This document shows positions 15,741 to 24,900 of a DNA stretch of 39,657 bases, piece after piece. How positions within the stretch are numbered: position 1 is the stretch's first letter; each line of letters starts with the position of its first letter. The stretch lies in NCBI GenBank assembly GCA_014649155.1, contig BMSM01000041.1:1-39657 (forward strand), given 5' to 3'. A program made the translations under genes and the position numbers. Source of the DNA: Streptomyces griseoviridis (GTDB taxonomy: Bacteria > Actinomycetota > Actinomycetes > Streptomycetales > Streptomycetaceae). A model generated the notes under the pieces. The model worked only from the letters and a program-made list of their open reading frames with translations. It made no database searches and was not told where the DNA came from.

Positions 15741-16928
15741 GTGGGCGACGGCCGGGGTTCCGCACGCAAGGTCGACCGGGGGCGCGAGCGGCCGGGCTGC
15801 CCCGTCAGCCGGGCGGCCGACGGGACGTGGCAGGTGCACGATTACGCGGTGGCGCGGGAGGTGCTGCGCGGCCCCGGCACCGTCCAGGCGGGTCTGGGCA
15901 TCGAGACGGTGGAGAAGCTGCCGGCCCGGATCAGGCGGCCGGTGCTCTACCGGGACGGCCCCGAGCACCGCGAGCACCGGCGGCAGACCGCCCGGTTCTT
16001 CACCCCGCGCCGGGTGGACGAGCACTACCGCGCCCTGATGGTGCGGATCGCCGAGGAGCAGGTGGCCCGGGTGCGGGAGGCGGGTGAGGCCCCGCTGTCG
16101 GAGCTGGCGTTCGAGCTGTCCATCGGGGTGGTCGGCGAGGTCATCGGCCTGCGCCGCGGCCGCCCCGGGGTCCGGCGGCGCCTGGAGCGCTTCTTCCCCG
16201 AGGAGTTCGGGGAGCCGGGGCTGACCAGCGCGCGGGGCCTGTACTGGCTGGTGCGGCAGAACGCCAACTGGCTGCGCGTGTACCTCGCCGACGTCCGCCC
16301 CGCGGTCCGCGCCCACCGGCGGCACCGGTGCGACGACCTGATCTCCCATCTGCTCGACGAGGGCTGCTCGGACGCGGAGATCCTCGGTGAGTGCCTGACC
16401 TTCGCCGCCGCCGGGATGGTCACGACCCGGGAGTTCATCTGCCTGGCCGCCTGGCACCTGTTCACGGACGACGCGCTGCTGGCTCGCTACCGGGCGGCGG
16501 ACGAGGCGGAGCGGCTGGCCGTCCTGGAGGAACTGCTGCGCCTGGAACCGGTGGCGGCCCGGCTGCGCCGCCGGGCCACCGCCGGCCTGGAACTGCGCAC
16601 ACCGCGGGGGCCGGTCACGGTCCGGCCCGGCGAGTACGTGGAGCTGTTCCTGGACGACACCAACACCGATCCGGGCGTGGTCGGCGCCGATCCGCTGCGC
16701 GTCGACCCCGACCGGGTGCTGGACTTCGGTCCCGGACGGGCGGGCCTGGCCTTCGGGGACGGGCCGCACCGCTGCCCCGGCGCGCACCTCGCCGTCCTGG
16801 AGGCCGATGTCTTCCTCAGCCGTCTGACGGCCCTCGACGGCATCCGCATGGCCGTGCCGCCGCGCGTCGCCTTCCGGGACGCCATCGGCGGGTACGAACT
16901 GCGGGGCATGACGGTCGCGGTGCGCTGA
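15741..16928 (+). CDS. Cytochrome P450
   Basis: A 395-residue class I bacterial P450. The haem-binding loop is FGDGPHRCPG with the thiolate C345. The K-helix ExxR is in EELLRLEP. The I-helix reads AAGMVTTRE, where the usual acidic residue before the Thr pair is replaced by Val. The GTG at 15741 is chosen as start because GGGGAGG lies 5 nt upstream. No ferredoxin or ferredoxin reductase gene is adjacent and there is no biosynthetic context, so the substrate is unknown. Its 3' end faces the minus-strand tRNA-like gene 19 bp downstream. Confidence 0.9.
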   Translation: MGDGRGSARKVDRGRERPGCPVSRAADGTWQVHDYAVAREVLRGPGTVQAGLGIETVEKLPARIRRPVLYRDGPEHREHRRQTARFFTPRRVDEHYRALMVRIAEEQVARVREAGEAPLSELAFELSIGVVGEVIGLRRGRPGVRRRLERFFPEEFGEPGLTSARGLYWLVRQNANWLRVYLADVRPAVRAHRRHRCDDLISHLLDEGCSDAEILGECLTFAAAGMVTTREFICLAAWHLFTDDALLARYRAADEAERLAVLEELLRLEPVAARLRRRATAGLELRTPRGPVTVRPGEYVELFLDDTNTDPGVVGADPLRVDPDRVLDFGPGRAGLAFGDGPHRCPGAHLAVLEADVFLSRLTALDGIRMAVPPRVAFRDAIGGYELRGMTVAVR

Positions 16929-16947
16929 CCGCCGTACCGCTGACGGG

Positions 16948-17019
16948 AGCGTCGGGCAGGGCTCGCACCTGCATCTCCCCGCGGGAAGCGGGGCGTCTTG
17001 GGCCTTCGACCACCGACGC
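16948..17019 (-). tRNA. tRNA-Gly(TCC)-like gene with atypical loops
   Basis: On the minus strand 72 nt fold into a full cloverleaf. The acceptor stem GCGTCGG/CCGACGC has 7 of 7 pairs. The D-stem GTC/GAC encloses A14, A15, G18, G19 and A21. The anticodon stem CCCCG/CGGGG has 5 of 5 pairs with loop CTTCCCG, and the T-stem GCAGG/CCTGC has 5 of 5 pairs. U8, U33, A58 and C61 are present, and A15 can pair with U48. G1:C72, C2:G71, C35, C36 and U73 are the bacterial glycyl-tRNA synthetase identity set. Departures: C37 instead of a purine, G38, and G55 instead of U55 in the T-loop TGCGAGC. CCA is not encoded. A weak TAGTGT (-10-like) lies at 17066-17061 on the same strand. It could be a specialised or decaying tRNA. 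Confidence 0.75.
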
Positions 17020-17112
17020 GCGGGGCGGGCGCCCGGGGTGCGGCGCCGCGTCCGGGACCGACACTAACCCGCTGCCGGACCCCCCGCACTTCCGTACCCG
17101 CCGGCGGCTCCT

Positions 17113-17118
17113 TAGCGT
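17113..17118 (+). promoter_or_regulatory. -10 hexamer at leaderless spacing before the GlcD-type gene
   Basis: TAGCGT ends 6 bp before the ATG at 17125, and no Shine-Dalgarno sequence lies in between. This is the arrangement of actinobacterial leaderless mRNAs. A matching -35 is not obvious. Confidence 0.45.
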
Positions 17119-17124
17119 GAAGCC

Positions 17125-18525
17125 ATGAACGACGACACCGCCCCCGAGGGTCCCGTCGCCCGGCTCCACCGCGAACTGCCGCCCGGACGGGTGCTGACCG
17201 ACCCGGAAGCCACCGCCCGGTACGCGCACGACGAGGCCGAGTGGGCGCCGCGCGGCACGCCGCTGGCGGTGGTCCGCCCGTACACCGCCGAGGAGGTCCG
17301 GCAGGTGGTCGTGATCTGCCGGGACGCCGGGGTGCCGGTGGTGCCCCGCGGCGCCGGCACCGGACTGTCGGGCGGCGCCAACGCGGTCGACGGCTGTGTG
17401 GTGCTCTCCACCGAGGCCATGACCGCCATCAAGGAGGTGGACCCCGTGGAGCGGCTCGCGGTGGTGGAGCCCGGGGTGGTCAACGAGACCCTGCGCACGG
17501 CCTGCGCCGAGCGGGGCCTGTGGTACCCGCCGGACCCGGCCAGCGCCCCCTGGTCGACCATCGGCGGCAACGTCGCCACCAACGCCGGCGGTCTGTGCTG
17601 CGTGAAGTACGGGGTGACCCGGGACTATGTCCTGGGGTTGCAGTTCGTCACGGCCGACGGGGACCTGGTCCGGGTCGGCCGCCGCACCGCCAAGGGCGTC
17701 GCCGGGTACGACCTGACCGGGCTGCTGGTGGGTTCCGAGGGAACCCTCGGGGTGATCACCGAGGTGACGGTGCGGCTGCGGCCCCGGCGGGAGCCCGAGC
17801 ACACCGTCGCCGGGTACTTCTCCTCGATCGTGGACGCCGGGCGGGCCGTCGCCGCCGTGGCCGCCGCCGGACTGACGCCGTCCGCGCTGGAGCTGGTCGA
17901 CCGGTACTGCCTCCGGGCGGTCGACGCCTGGAAGCACATGGGCCTGTCCACCGAGGCCGAGGTGGTCCTGCTGGGCCGCACGGACGCGCCCGGCGCGGCG
18001 GGCGAGCGGGAGGCCGAGGAGATGCGGCGCTGCTTCGAGGAGGGTGGGGCCACCTACGCCGTCCGCTCCACCGACCAGACCGAGGCGGACGCCCTGTTCG
18101 ACGCCAGGCGGCTGGCCTACCCGGCGCTGGAACGGCTCGGCCCGGTGCTGACCGAGGACATCTGCGTGCCCAGGGCGGCCGTCCCCGAGATGCTGGGCCG
18201 CGTCCACGCGATCGCCGAGCGGCACGAGACGCTGATCGCCAACATCGCCCACGCCGGCGACGGCAACCTCCACCCGCTGCTGATCACCCCGCCCGGCGAC
18301 GAGGCGGCGCGGGCGCGGGCCCAGGCCGCCTTCCACGAGATCATCGCCGAGGCGCTGGAGCTGGGCGGCACGGTCACCGGCGAGCACGGCGTGGGGCTGC
18401 TGAAGCGGGAGGGGCTGAGCGACGAGGTGGGTCCTCGGGTGCTGGCCCTGAACCGGGCCGTCAAGGACGCCCTGGACCCGCGGCATCTGTTCAACCCCGG
18501 CAAGGTGGTCGCGTACGCCCGCTGA
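17125..18525 (+). CDS. FAD-linked oxidase, glycolate oxidase GlcD / D-lactate dehydrogenase type
   Basis: A 466-residue VAO/PCMH-family flavoenzyme. The FAD-binding half has VPRGAGTGLSGG (about 74-85) and STIGGNVATNAGG, then GSEGTLGVITEVT. The C-terminal cap and metal/substrate region has ANIAHAGDGNLHPLL and TGEHGVGLLKRE, ending in DPRHLFNPGKV, all diagnostic of GlcD/LldD2-like 2-hydroxyacid oxidases. It should oxidise a D-2-hydroxyacid such as glycolate or D-lactate and pass electrons to the membrane chain. Companion glcE and glcF genes are absent, which is common for single-subunit forms. Cytoplasmic, possibly membrane-associated. Confidence 0.9.
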   Translation: MNDDTAPEGPVARLHRELPPGRVLTDPEATARYAHDEAEWAPRGTPLAVVRPYTAEEVRQVVVICRDAGVPVVPRGAGTGLSGGANAVDGCVVLSTEAMTAIKEVDPVERLAVVEPGVVNETLRTACAERGLWYPPDPASAPWSTIGGNVATNAGGLCCVKYGVTRDYVLGLQFVTADGDLVRVGRRTAKGVAGYDLTGLLVGSEGTLGVITEVTVRLRPRREPEHTVAGYFSSIVDAGRAVAAVAAAGLTPSALELVDRYCLRAVDAWKHMGLSTEAEVVLLGRTDAPGAAGEREAEEMRRCFEEGGATYAVRSTDQTEADALFDARRLAYPALERLGPVLTEDICVPRAAVPEMLGRVHAIAERHETLIANIAHAGDGNLHPLLITPPGDEAARARAQAAFHEIIAEALELGGTVTGEHGVGLLKREGLSDEVGPRVLALNRAVKDALDPRHLFNPGKVVAYAR

Positions 18526-18535
18526 GGAGGCGCAG

Positions 18536-18569
18536 GTGGCGGCGCGGCCGTCCCTTGCCGCGCCGCCAC
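18536..18569. terminator. Strong bidirectional terminator hairpin
   Basis: GTGGCGGCGCGGC at 18536-18548 pairs perfectly over 13 bp with GCCGCGCCGCCAC at 18557-18569, loop 8 nt. It begins 10 bp after the GlcD-type stop codon and sits between convergent genes, so it may serve both. No T-tract follows. Confidence 0.7.
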
Positions 18570-18651
18570 GCCCCTGCACCTTCCCGCGGACGACGGGTGC
18601 CCACCGCCCGCCGGCGCACACCCGGTTTTCGCGCGGTGCCGTCCGCGGCCG

Positions 18652-21600
18652 TCAGGCGCCGGGCGCCACCGACCGGAACGTCCAGTGGCCGGAGCCCGTC
18701 GTGTACACCGCCTCTCCCGCCTCGATCCGCAGCAGGCGCGCGCCGGCGGGCGCGGCGGGCCGGGTGCCGTCGGTCGGGACGTGGATCTCGGCGGTGCTGC
18801 CCGCCGGGACGTCGACGGTCAGCCGGAAGCGGCCGTCCGCCCGTTCCCAGGCGGTGCGGGCGGTGCCGTACGGGGTGCGGTAGGAACCGGACGCCGAGGT
18901 CAGGTCGCCCTCGACGGCCGGGTCGACGAGCAGCTCGGAGTAGCCGACGGAGTCCGCGGTCTGGTCGATGCCCGCGATCCGGGTGGTGAACCAGGAGTCG
19001 ATGGCGCCGAGCATGAAGTGGTTCTGCGACTGGCCGGGGCCGCCGTCCCAGGACTCGCCGAGCGTGGTGTTGCCGGCCAGCACCTGGTGGCCGTAGCTGG
19101 GACTGGTGGTCTGCGTCGCGATGCGGTGCACGAGGTCGTCGCGCCCGGCTCCCGACAGCACCCGGAACGCGCTGGGCAGGGAGATCTCCCCCAGCAGCAG
19201 GTGGTGGCCGGCGTTCTCGATCGCCCCGGTGAAGTGGCCGAGGAGCCGCTCCCGCTGCCCCGCCGGGTAGGCGCCCATGTCCAGGGCGAGTGCCTCCGCG
19301 CCCTGACCGCCGCCGCCGAAGGTGCCGGTGGCGGTGTCGTAGTACTTGGCGGCGAGGGCCTCGGCGGAGGTCTCGGCCTTCGCCCGGTAGGCGGTGGCGG
19401 CGTCCTGGTCGCCGAGGACCTCCGAGATCCGGCTCAGCGCGTCGACGACCCGCCAGTAACCGTAGGTGCCGGCCACCGCGCGCGGGAAGGTGCGGTCCGG
19501 GGTGAACCAGTCGCCGAGGCCGTAGTCGAGGATGCCGCCGCTCACCTGGGTCTCCAGGAAGGCCCCGTACTCCTTCATCCGCGGGTAGTACGTCCGGAGC
19601 GTCTCCCGGTCGCCGTAGGTGGTGTACAGCTGCCAGGGGACGAGGACGAAGGCGCCGCCCCAGTTGGCGTCGTTGCGGTAGGCGCCGGGCAGGCTGGTGT
19701 ACTCCGGGACGGTGCTCGGGACCAGGCCCTCGGCGGTCTGCGCGTCGGCCATGTCGCGGACGATCTTGCGCAGGTAGGAGCGCATGTCGTAGTTGGCGGC
19801 GAGGGCGGGGAAGACGAGCTGGTTCTGCTCCAGCCAGCCCAGTTTCTCGCGGCTGGGGCAGTCGGTGAGGACGCTCATCATGTTGCCCTGGATCGCCCCG
19901 CGGATCAGCGCGTGGATGCCGTCGATGAGGGGGTCGGAGCTGTCGAAGGTGCCGGCGGAGGCGTTGTCGGTGCGCAGGACCTTGCCCCGTACGGTGATCT
20001 CCGCGCCCTCGGGGACGCCCTTCAGCTCCAGGTAGCGGAAGCCGTGGTAGCTGAACCGCGGGTGCCAGGTCTCGTCGCGTCCGCCGCCGGTGGTGTAGCT
20101 GTCCCACAGCGGGGCGCCGACGTTGGAGATGGACTGGAAGGCGTGGCCGTCCTTCAGCGACTCCGCCGGGTAGACGCGGACGGTGGTGCCCTCGGGGGCG
20201 GTGACGGTGATCTCGGGCCAGCCGGCGATGTTGCGGCCGAGGTCGAAGACGCGGCTGCCCGCGGCGCCGTCGACCTCCTTGCCGGTGAGGGTCTCCACGA
20301 CGCGGATCGGCTCGGTCTCGCGGGCGCTCAGTTCGGCGGGCCGGCCGGCGCTGCCGGGTGCGTCGACGGGGACGGCGCGCTGCCACGCGCGCCGGTCGCC
20401 GCCGGGCTCGTCCCAGTGCAGGAGTTCGCGGCGGGCGTCGTGGTCCTCGCCGCCGTACCAGTTGGAGGAGGTGGTGGGGCCCAGCGCGGTGCGCCAGCCG
20501 TCGCCGCTGGTGACGGTGCGGGTGGTGCCGTCGGCCAGGGTGACCTCCAGGCGGGCGATCAGCTTGGGGTCGCTGATGTTGCCGTACAGCTTGCGGTAGC
20601 GGTCGGCGGTGCTGACCACGTTGGACATGCCGTTGCCGAGCGCGACGCCGAGGGTGTTGGTGCCCTTCCGCAGCAGGTCGGTGATGTCGTAGGTGGCGTA
20701 CTGGACGCGTTCGCCGTAGGTGGTGTTGGCGGGTTCGAGGACGGCGTCGCCGACGGGTTCGCCGTTGACGGTGGCGTCGTAGACGCCGAGGCCGGCGATG
20801 TAGAGGCGGGCGCTGCGGGCCTTCTTCGGGAGGGCGAAGTCGTCGGTGAGGAGCGGGAGTCCGGAGGGGAGGTAGGGCTCGGGCGGCCGCTGGCCGGTGA
20901 CGCGGGCGAGTTCGGTGAACGGGCCGGCCGCCGTGTCACCGCTGGACAGGGCGTAGTCGACGGGGAAGTGCGGGACGCGGCCGTCGTCGGTGAGGACGTC
21001 GGCGCGGGGATGGAGCGCCACCTCGTCGAAGGTCTTCGCGGACTTCAGGTCGAGGGTGAGGGTCACGGGCGCGGCGGAGACGTCGGGGCCGGTGTGGGCG
21101 GCGCTGGAGTAGCCCGCCGCCGTCTGGAGGGCGCTGTTGGGCAGGCCGTCCACGGCGAGGGCGGGTTCCCAGGTCTTGCGGAGGGTGGTGGTCTCGGAGG
21201 CGGTGACGGCGGCGCCCTTGGCGAGGCCGGTGGCGGAGGTGGCGGTGTCCCGGACGTCGATCTCGCCGAGTTGCAGGCGCCAGGCGCGGTCGGGGAAGTT
21301 CTCGGCGAGGGGCAGGCCGAGCCTGGTGACGTCCAGGCGGACGTACCGGGCGGTGGTGCGGGGCACCTTGACGACGACCGGGGTGACGGCGCGCTCGCTG
21401 AGCCGCCAGTCGGGGTGGGTGATCCAGTCGGCGTTCCAGTCCGACTGCCGCGTCAGGCCGGTCTCGAAGACGGCGGTCTCGCTCCAGCCGGAGGGGGTGC
21501 CGCCGCGCCGCGACCACAGCATGACCCGCCAGTAGACGCGGGTGCGGGAGCCGAGCTTCTCGCCCGCGTACGTCGTGCCGGGGACCGCTGAGCGGACCTT

Positions 21601-21888
21601 GCCGGAGTCCCACAGGTCGGGTCGGCCGCCGCGCAGGCGCTGCGGGGAGGTGGCGGCCTGGACGCGGTAGGCGGACTGCAGGACGCCGGTGGCGCGGGCG
21701 GTGGTCTCCCAGCTCAGGTCGGGGGTGGTGTCGTCGATGCCGAGGGCCTGCCGGAGGTGCTGGGTGCGTGGGTGGACGGGGCTGATGGCGGCCCCGGCGG
21801 TGGCGCCCGAGGCGGTCGCGCCGGCCAGGACGGTGACGAGGGCGGTCGCCGCGGCGGTCACGGCGAGCGCGGGGCGGGGTCGGGGCAT
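18652..21888 (-). CDS. Secreted alpha-L-rhamnosidase, GH78
   Basis: A 1078-residue exported glycoside hydrolase with a Sec-type signal peptide (about 1-34). Then follow a fibronectin-like N-domain (PDLSWE...YRVQAATSP), an inserted coagulation-factor 5/8-like galactose-binding module (about 185-300), the family's beta-sandwich D-domain (LYIAGLGVYDATVNGEPVGD), and the (alpha/alpha)6 catalytic barrel. The conserved acid region is DCPSREKLGWLEQN and a second conserved Glu lies in TTLGESWDGGPGQSQNHFM. A C-terminal beta-domain ends the protein. GH78 enzymes release terminal alpha-L-rhamnose from pectins, flavonoid glycosides and other glycans. ATG with GAGAGGAA upstream, 28 bp after the GH106 gene, so part of the same operon. 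Confidence 0.88.
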   Translation of the reverse strand: MPRPRPALAVTAAATALVTVLAGATASGATAGAAISPVHPRTQHLRQALGIDDTTPDLSWETTARATGVLQSAYRVQAATSPQRLRGGRPDLWDSGKVRSAVPGTTYAGEKLGSRTRVYWRVMLWSRRGGTPSGWSETAVFETGLTRQSDWNADWITHPDWRLSERAVTPVVVKVPRTTARYVRLDVTRLGLPLAENFPDRAWRLQLGEIDVRDTATSATGLAKGAAVTASETTTLRKTWEPALAVDGLPNSALQTAAGYSSAAHTGPDVSAAPVTLTLDLKSAKTFDEVALHPRADVLTDDGRVPHFPVDYALSSGDTAAGPFTELARVTGQRPPEPYLPSGLPLLTDDFALPKKARSARLYIAGLGVYDATVNGEPVGDAVLEPANTTYGERVQYATYDITDLLRKGTNTLGVALGNGMSNVVSTADRYRKLYGNISDPKLIARLEVTLADGTTRTVTSGDGWRTALGPTTSSNWYGGEDHDARRELLHWDEPGGDRRAWQRAVPVDAPGSAGRPAELSARETEPIRVVETLTGKEVDGAAGSRVFDLGRNIAGWPEITVTAPEGTTVRVYPAESLKDGHAFQSISNVGAPLWDSYTTGGGRDETWHPRFSYHGFRYLELKGVPEGAEITVRGKVLRTDNASAGTFDSSDPLIDGIHALIRGAIQGNMMSVLTDCPSREKLGWLEQNQLVFPALAANYDMRSYLRKIVRDMADAQTAEGLVPSTVPEYTSLPGAYRNDANWGGAFVLVPWQLYTTYGDRETLRTYYPRMKEYGAFLETQVSGGILDYGLGDWFTPDRTFPRAVAGTYGYWRVVDALSRISEVLGDQDAATAYRAKAETSAEALAAKYYDTATGTFGGGGQGAEALALDMGAYPAGQRERLLGHFTGAIENAGHHLLLGEISLPSAFRVLSGAGRDDLVHRIATQTTSPSYGHQVLAGNTTLGESWDGGPGQSQNHFMLGAIDSWFTTRIAGIDQTADSVGYSELLVDPAVEGDLTSASGSYRTPYGTARTAWERADGRFRLTVDVPAGSTAEIHVPTDGTRPAAPAGARLLRIEAGEAVYTTGSGHWTFRSVAPGA

Positions 21889-21916
21889 GGGGTTCCTCTC
21901 GGCGTGCGGCAGGCGA

Positions 21917-24900
21917 TCAGACACGGGTGAGTTCGACGGTGGCGCGGCGGCGGAACCGGAGGGTGACCGGGCCGAGCAGGCCGGACGGCAGCGGCTTGTT
22001 CCGTTCGTTGGAGAGGGTGTTGGCGACCTTGACCGCCAGCCGGTTGGCGCCGGGCACCAGCAGGCCGGTGACGTCGGTGACGAACGGCGCCCACAGCAGC
22101 GGCGGCAGGCCGGTGCCGTTGACGGTGACGGCGGCGATGTCGCGGACCTCCCCGAGGTCGAGCAGGACGCGCCGTCCGTCCAGGCGGGCGCGGTCGACGT
22201 CGACGGTGGTGGTGTAGGTGCCGCTGCCGGAGAACAGCGGCGCGGTCGCGGTCCAGCTGCCCAGGGGGCCGGTGACCGGGGCGGCACCGTCCTGCTCCAG
22301 GGTGAGGGTCCAGTCGCCGGTGACGGGGAGCGGGGCGAGCGGGTCGGTGACGCGGACGGTGCCCTGGTAGGTGTGGTTGCCGTCGGTGCCGGTGAGCCGG
22401 TGGGTTCCGGGGGCGGCGGCCTCGACGGTGGCGCGCAGGGTGCGGCCGGTCCGCGCCACGGTGAGGACGGGGAGCGGGGCGGCGGTCAGATGGGGCCGGG
22501 GGCGTCCGCCGGGCCGGACGACGACGATCCGGGTCTGGTACGGCTCGAAGGTGAGGGGCAGGTGCAGGCCGCGCCTGGAGGCGCGGTACACGGGGGCGGG
22601 GGCGGTGTCGCCGGTGGCCGGGTCCCAGAGTTCGGGGGCGCCGGCGGCGGGGAGGGCGGCGGTGGTGGTGACGTGGGCGCCGCTCTCGTTGTTCAGCAGG
22701 AACGCGGTGTCCTCGCCCCGGGTGACGCGCAGCACCCGGATCGCGTCCTGTGGCGGGTCCAGTACGGCGGCGGCCGCTCCGGCGTCCCGTGCGGCGGCCC
22801 CCAGCGCGGACACGTCGGCGACCCGCACCGCTCGTCCGGCACCCACCGTGCGGCTGCCCGGTACGGCGTCCCCGAACAGGTCGGCCAGCGCCCGGGACAG
22901 CGAACGGTCGTTGCCGTCGGCGTCGTCGGCGGGCAGCGGGCCGACCGCGACGACGGTGCCGCCGGCGCGGACGAAGGAGGCGAGGACACGGACACCGGAC
23001 GCGTCCAGGGCCGGGGCCGGCGGCAGGACCACGAGGTCGTAGCGGGCGTCGCCGACGTCGAGCCGGCCGGACCGCACCCGGGCGTGGGTGAGCAGGTCCG
23101 GGTCGCCGGTGAGGGCGCCCTCGTGCAGCAGGTCGAAGTCGACCTGGGCGCGTTCCAGGGCGTAGGCGGCGTCGGCGAGCGCGCCGTCGACCTCGCCCTG
23201 CCGGGCGGTGCCGGTGAACTGCTCGGCGGCGCGCTGCGGCTGGAGCAGCGCGGTGCGCGCGGCGGAGGTGCCGCGGCCCGCCTCCATGACCCGGCCGATC
23301 CACTCGGCGAGCGGTCGCATGCCCCACCACCAGGGGGCGCGCGGTCCGAACGGCGGCGGGAAGTAGACGACCTTCTCGTCGGTCCACAGGGCGTGCAGCA
23401 CCGTCAGGTTGACGCCGCGGGCGGCCTGCGCGCCGACCGTGGCGTGCACGAAGCCGGGGGTCACCTGCCAGCCCATGTTGCCGAACATCTCCATCAGCGC
23501 CCGCTCCCGGCCCATCTGGTGGGCGACGGAGACGGGGTTGCGGGGCAGCATGGTCTGCTCCCCGGCGACGTATTCGGCGGTGATGATGTCACCGCCGGGG
23601 ACGTGCGCCCACTGGTTGACCTTGTGCAGGTCTCCGGTGGTGGGGACGCGTTTTGCGGGTGATGTCTCGTCGTAGAGCGGGTTGGTGATGAGGGCGACGC
23701 CGCGCTTCTCGTACCAGCGGGCCTGCTTCTCGAAGTACTGGGCGAAGCGGTTGGAGACGGCCCTCCAGTAGCGGCCCCGGGCGATGCGGCCGGGGCGGCC
23801 GAGGTCGTCGAAGGCGGCGGCGTAGGCGACACCGGGTTCGACGTCCACCGCGCGCAGCGCCTTGTCCAGGGCGGGTGACCAGGGCAGGCGCTTGAAGTGG
23901 GCCTCGGCGGAGGCGAAGAACGGTTCGTCGTCCCAGAAACCGGGGACGACGGTGCCGAAGTACCGCTCGAAGCGGCGGTGGTACTCCCCCGGCACGATGT
24001 CGAGGAACAGCTCCACCGGCTCGTCGTCCAGGAGGTCGACGTAGCTGCGGCTGTAGCCCTGGGTGTCGTCGACGAGCGGGGTGCCGCCGAACAGGTCGAT
24101 CTGCCAGCGTCCGGCGGGTACCCGCCAGGTGCCGCCGGCCTCCTCGGTGAGGTCGGTGACCTCGGTGGCGCCGACGGGGCGGGCCGCCGCGGCGGCGGCC
24201 GTCACCGGGAGGGCGTCGCGGTCGGGGAAGTCCCCGGCGGCGGCGGGGTCGTCGAACGTGGAGGTGTAGAGGGCCGTGCCGTCGGCGGCGGTGACGCTGA
24301 GGCTGTCCCACAGGCCGCGTTCGTCGCCGACCGCGCGCACGCCCGCGCCGCCGGAGGGGTGCGCGGCGTCGGTGACCGTGCCCTTGTCCCTGCCGTCCAG
24401 GGTGACCGAGAGCCGGTCGCCGGTGACCGTGACGGCCAGCGTGTGGAACCTGGTCCTGTTGAAGCCGTCGGTGCGGGTGCTGCGCAGCAGTTCGACGGGG
24501 GCGGCGTCGCGGGCGAGCCGCAGGACGGTGGTGACACCGGTCTGGTCGAAGGTGACCGCGTAGCCGTCGAGGCCGTCGGCGGAGGCGCGGACGACCAAGC
24601 CGGCGGCGGTGTGGTCGGCCTTGGCGCTGCCGGTGACGGTGTAGTCGGTCCAGCCGGCGCTGCCGCGCAGGGCGGTGGCGCCGCCGAGGACCGCCGCCTC
24701 GGCGACGAGGGCGCCCGCCTGCACCCCGAGGCCGGTGGAGCGGCGCAGGTCGACGCGGGCCGGGCCCTCGACGACGGTGGTGGACCGCCACAGTGCCTTC
24801 AGGCGCAGGTCGGGGCGGGGTGCGTAGGTCCGTGACCCGACCGTGCCGCCCTTGACGACGTATTCGCCGGCCCGGCCGCTGGGGAAGTGGTCGTCGTTGA

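Noticed and set aside
14181..18525. Secondary metabolite gene cluster around the P450
   Set aside because: A single P450, one transporter and a GlcD-type oxidase without any synthase, cyclase, NRPS or RiPP gene do not make a cluster.
18685..21591. Very long open frame on the plus strand opposite the GH78 gene
   Set aside because: It is Gly/Val/Ala/Glu-rich low-complexity translation with no domain, a known artefact of strong G/C wobble bias; the minus-strand GH78 explains the bases.
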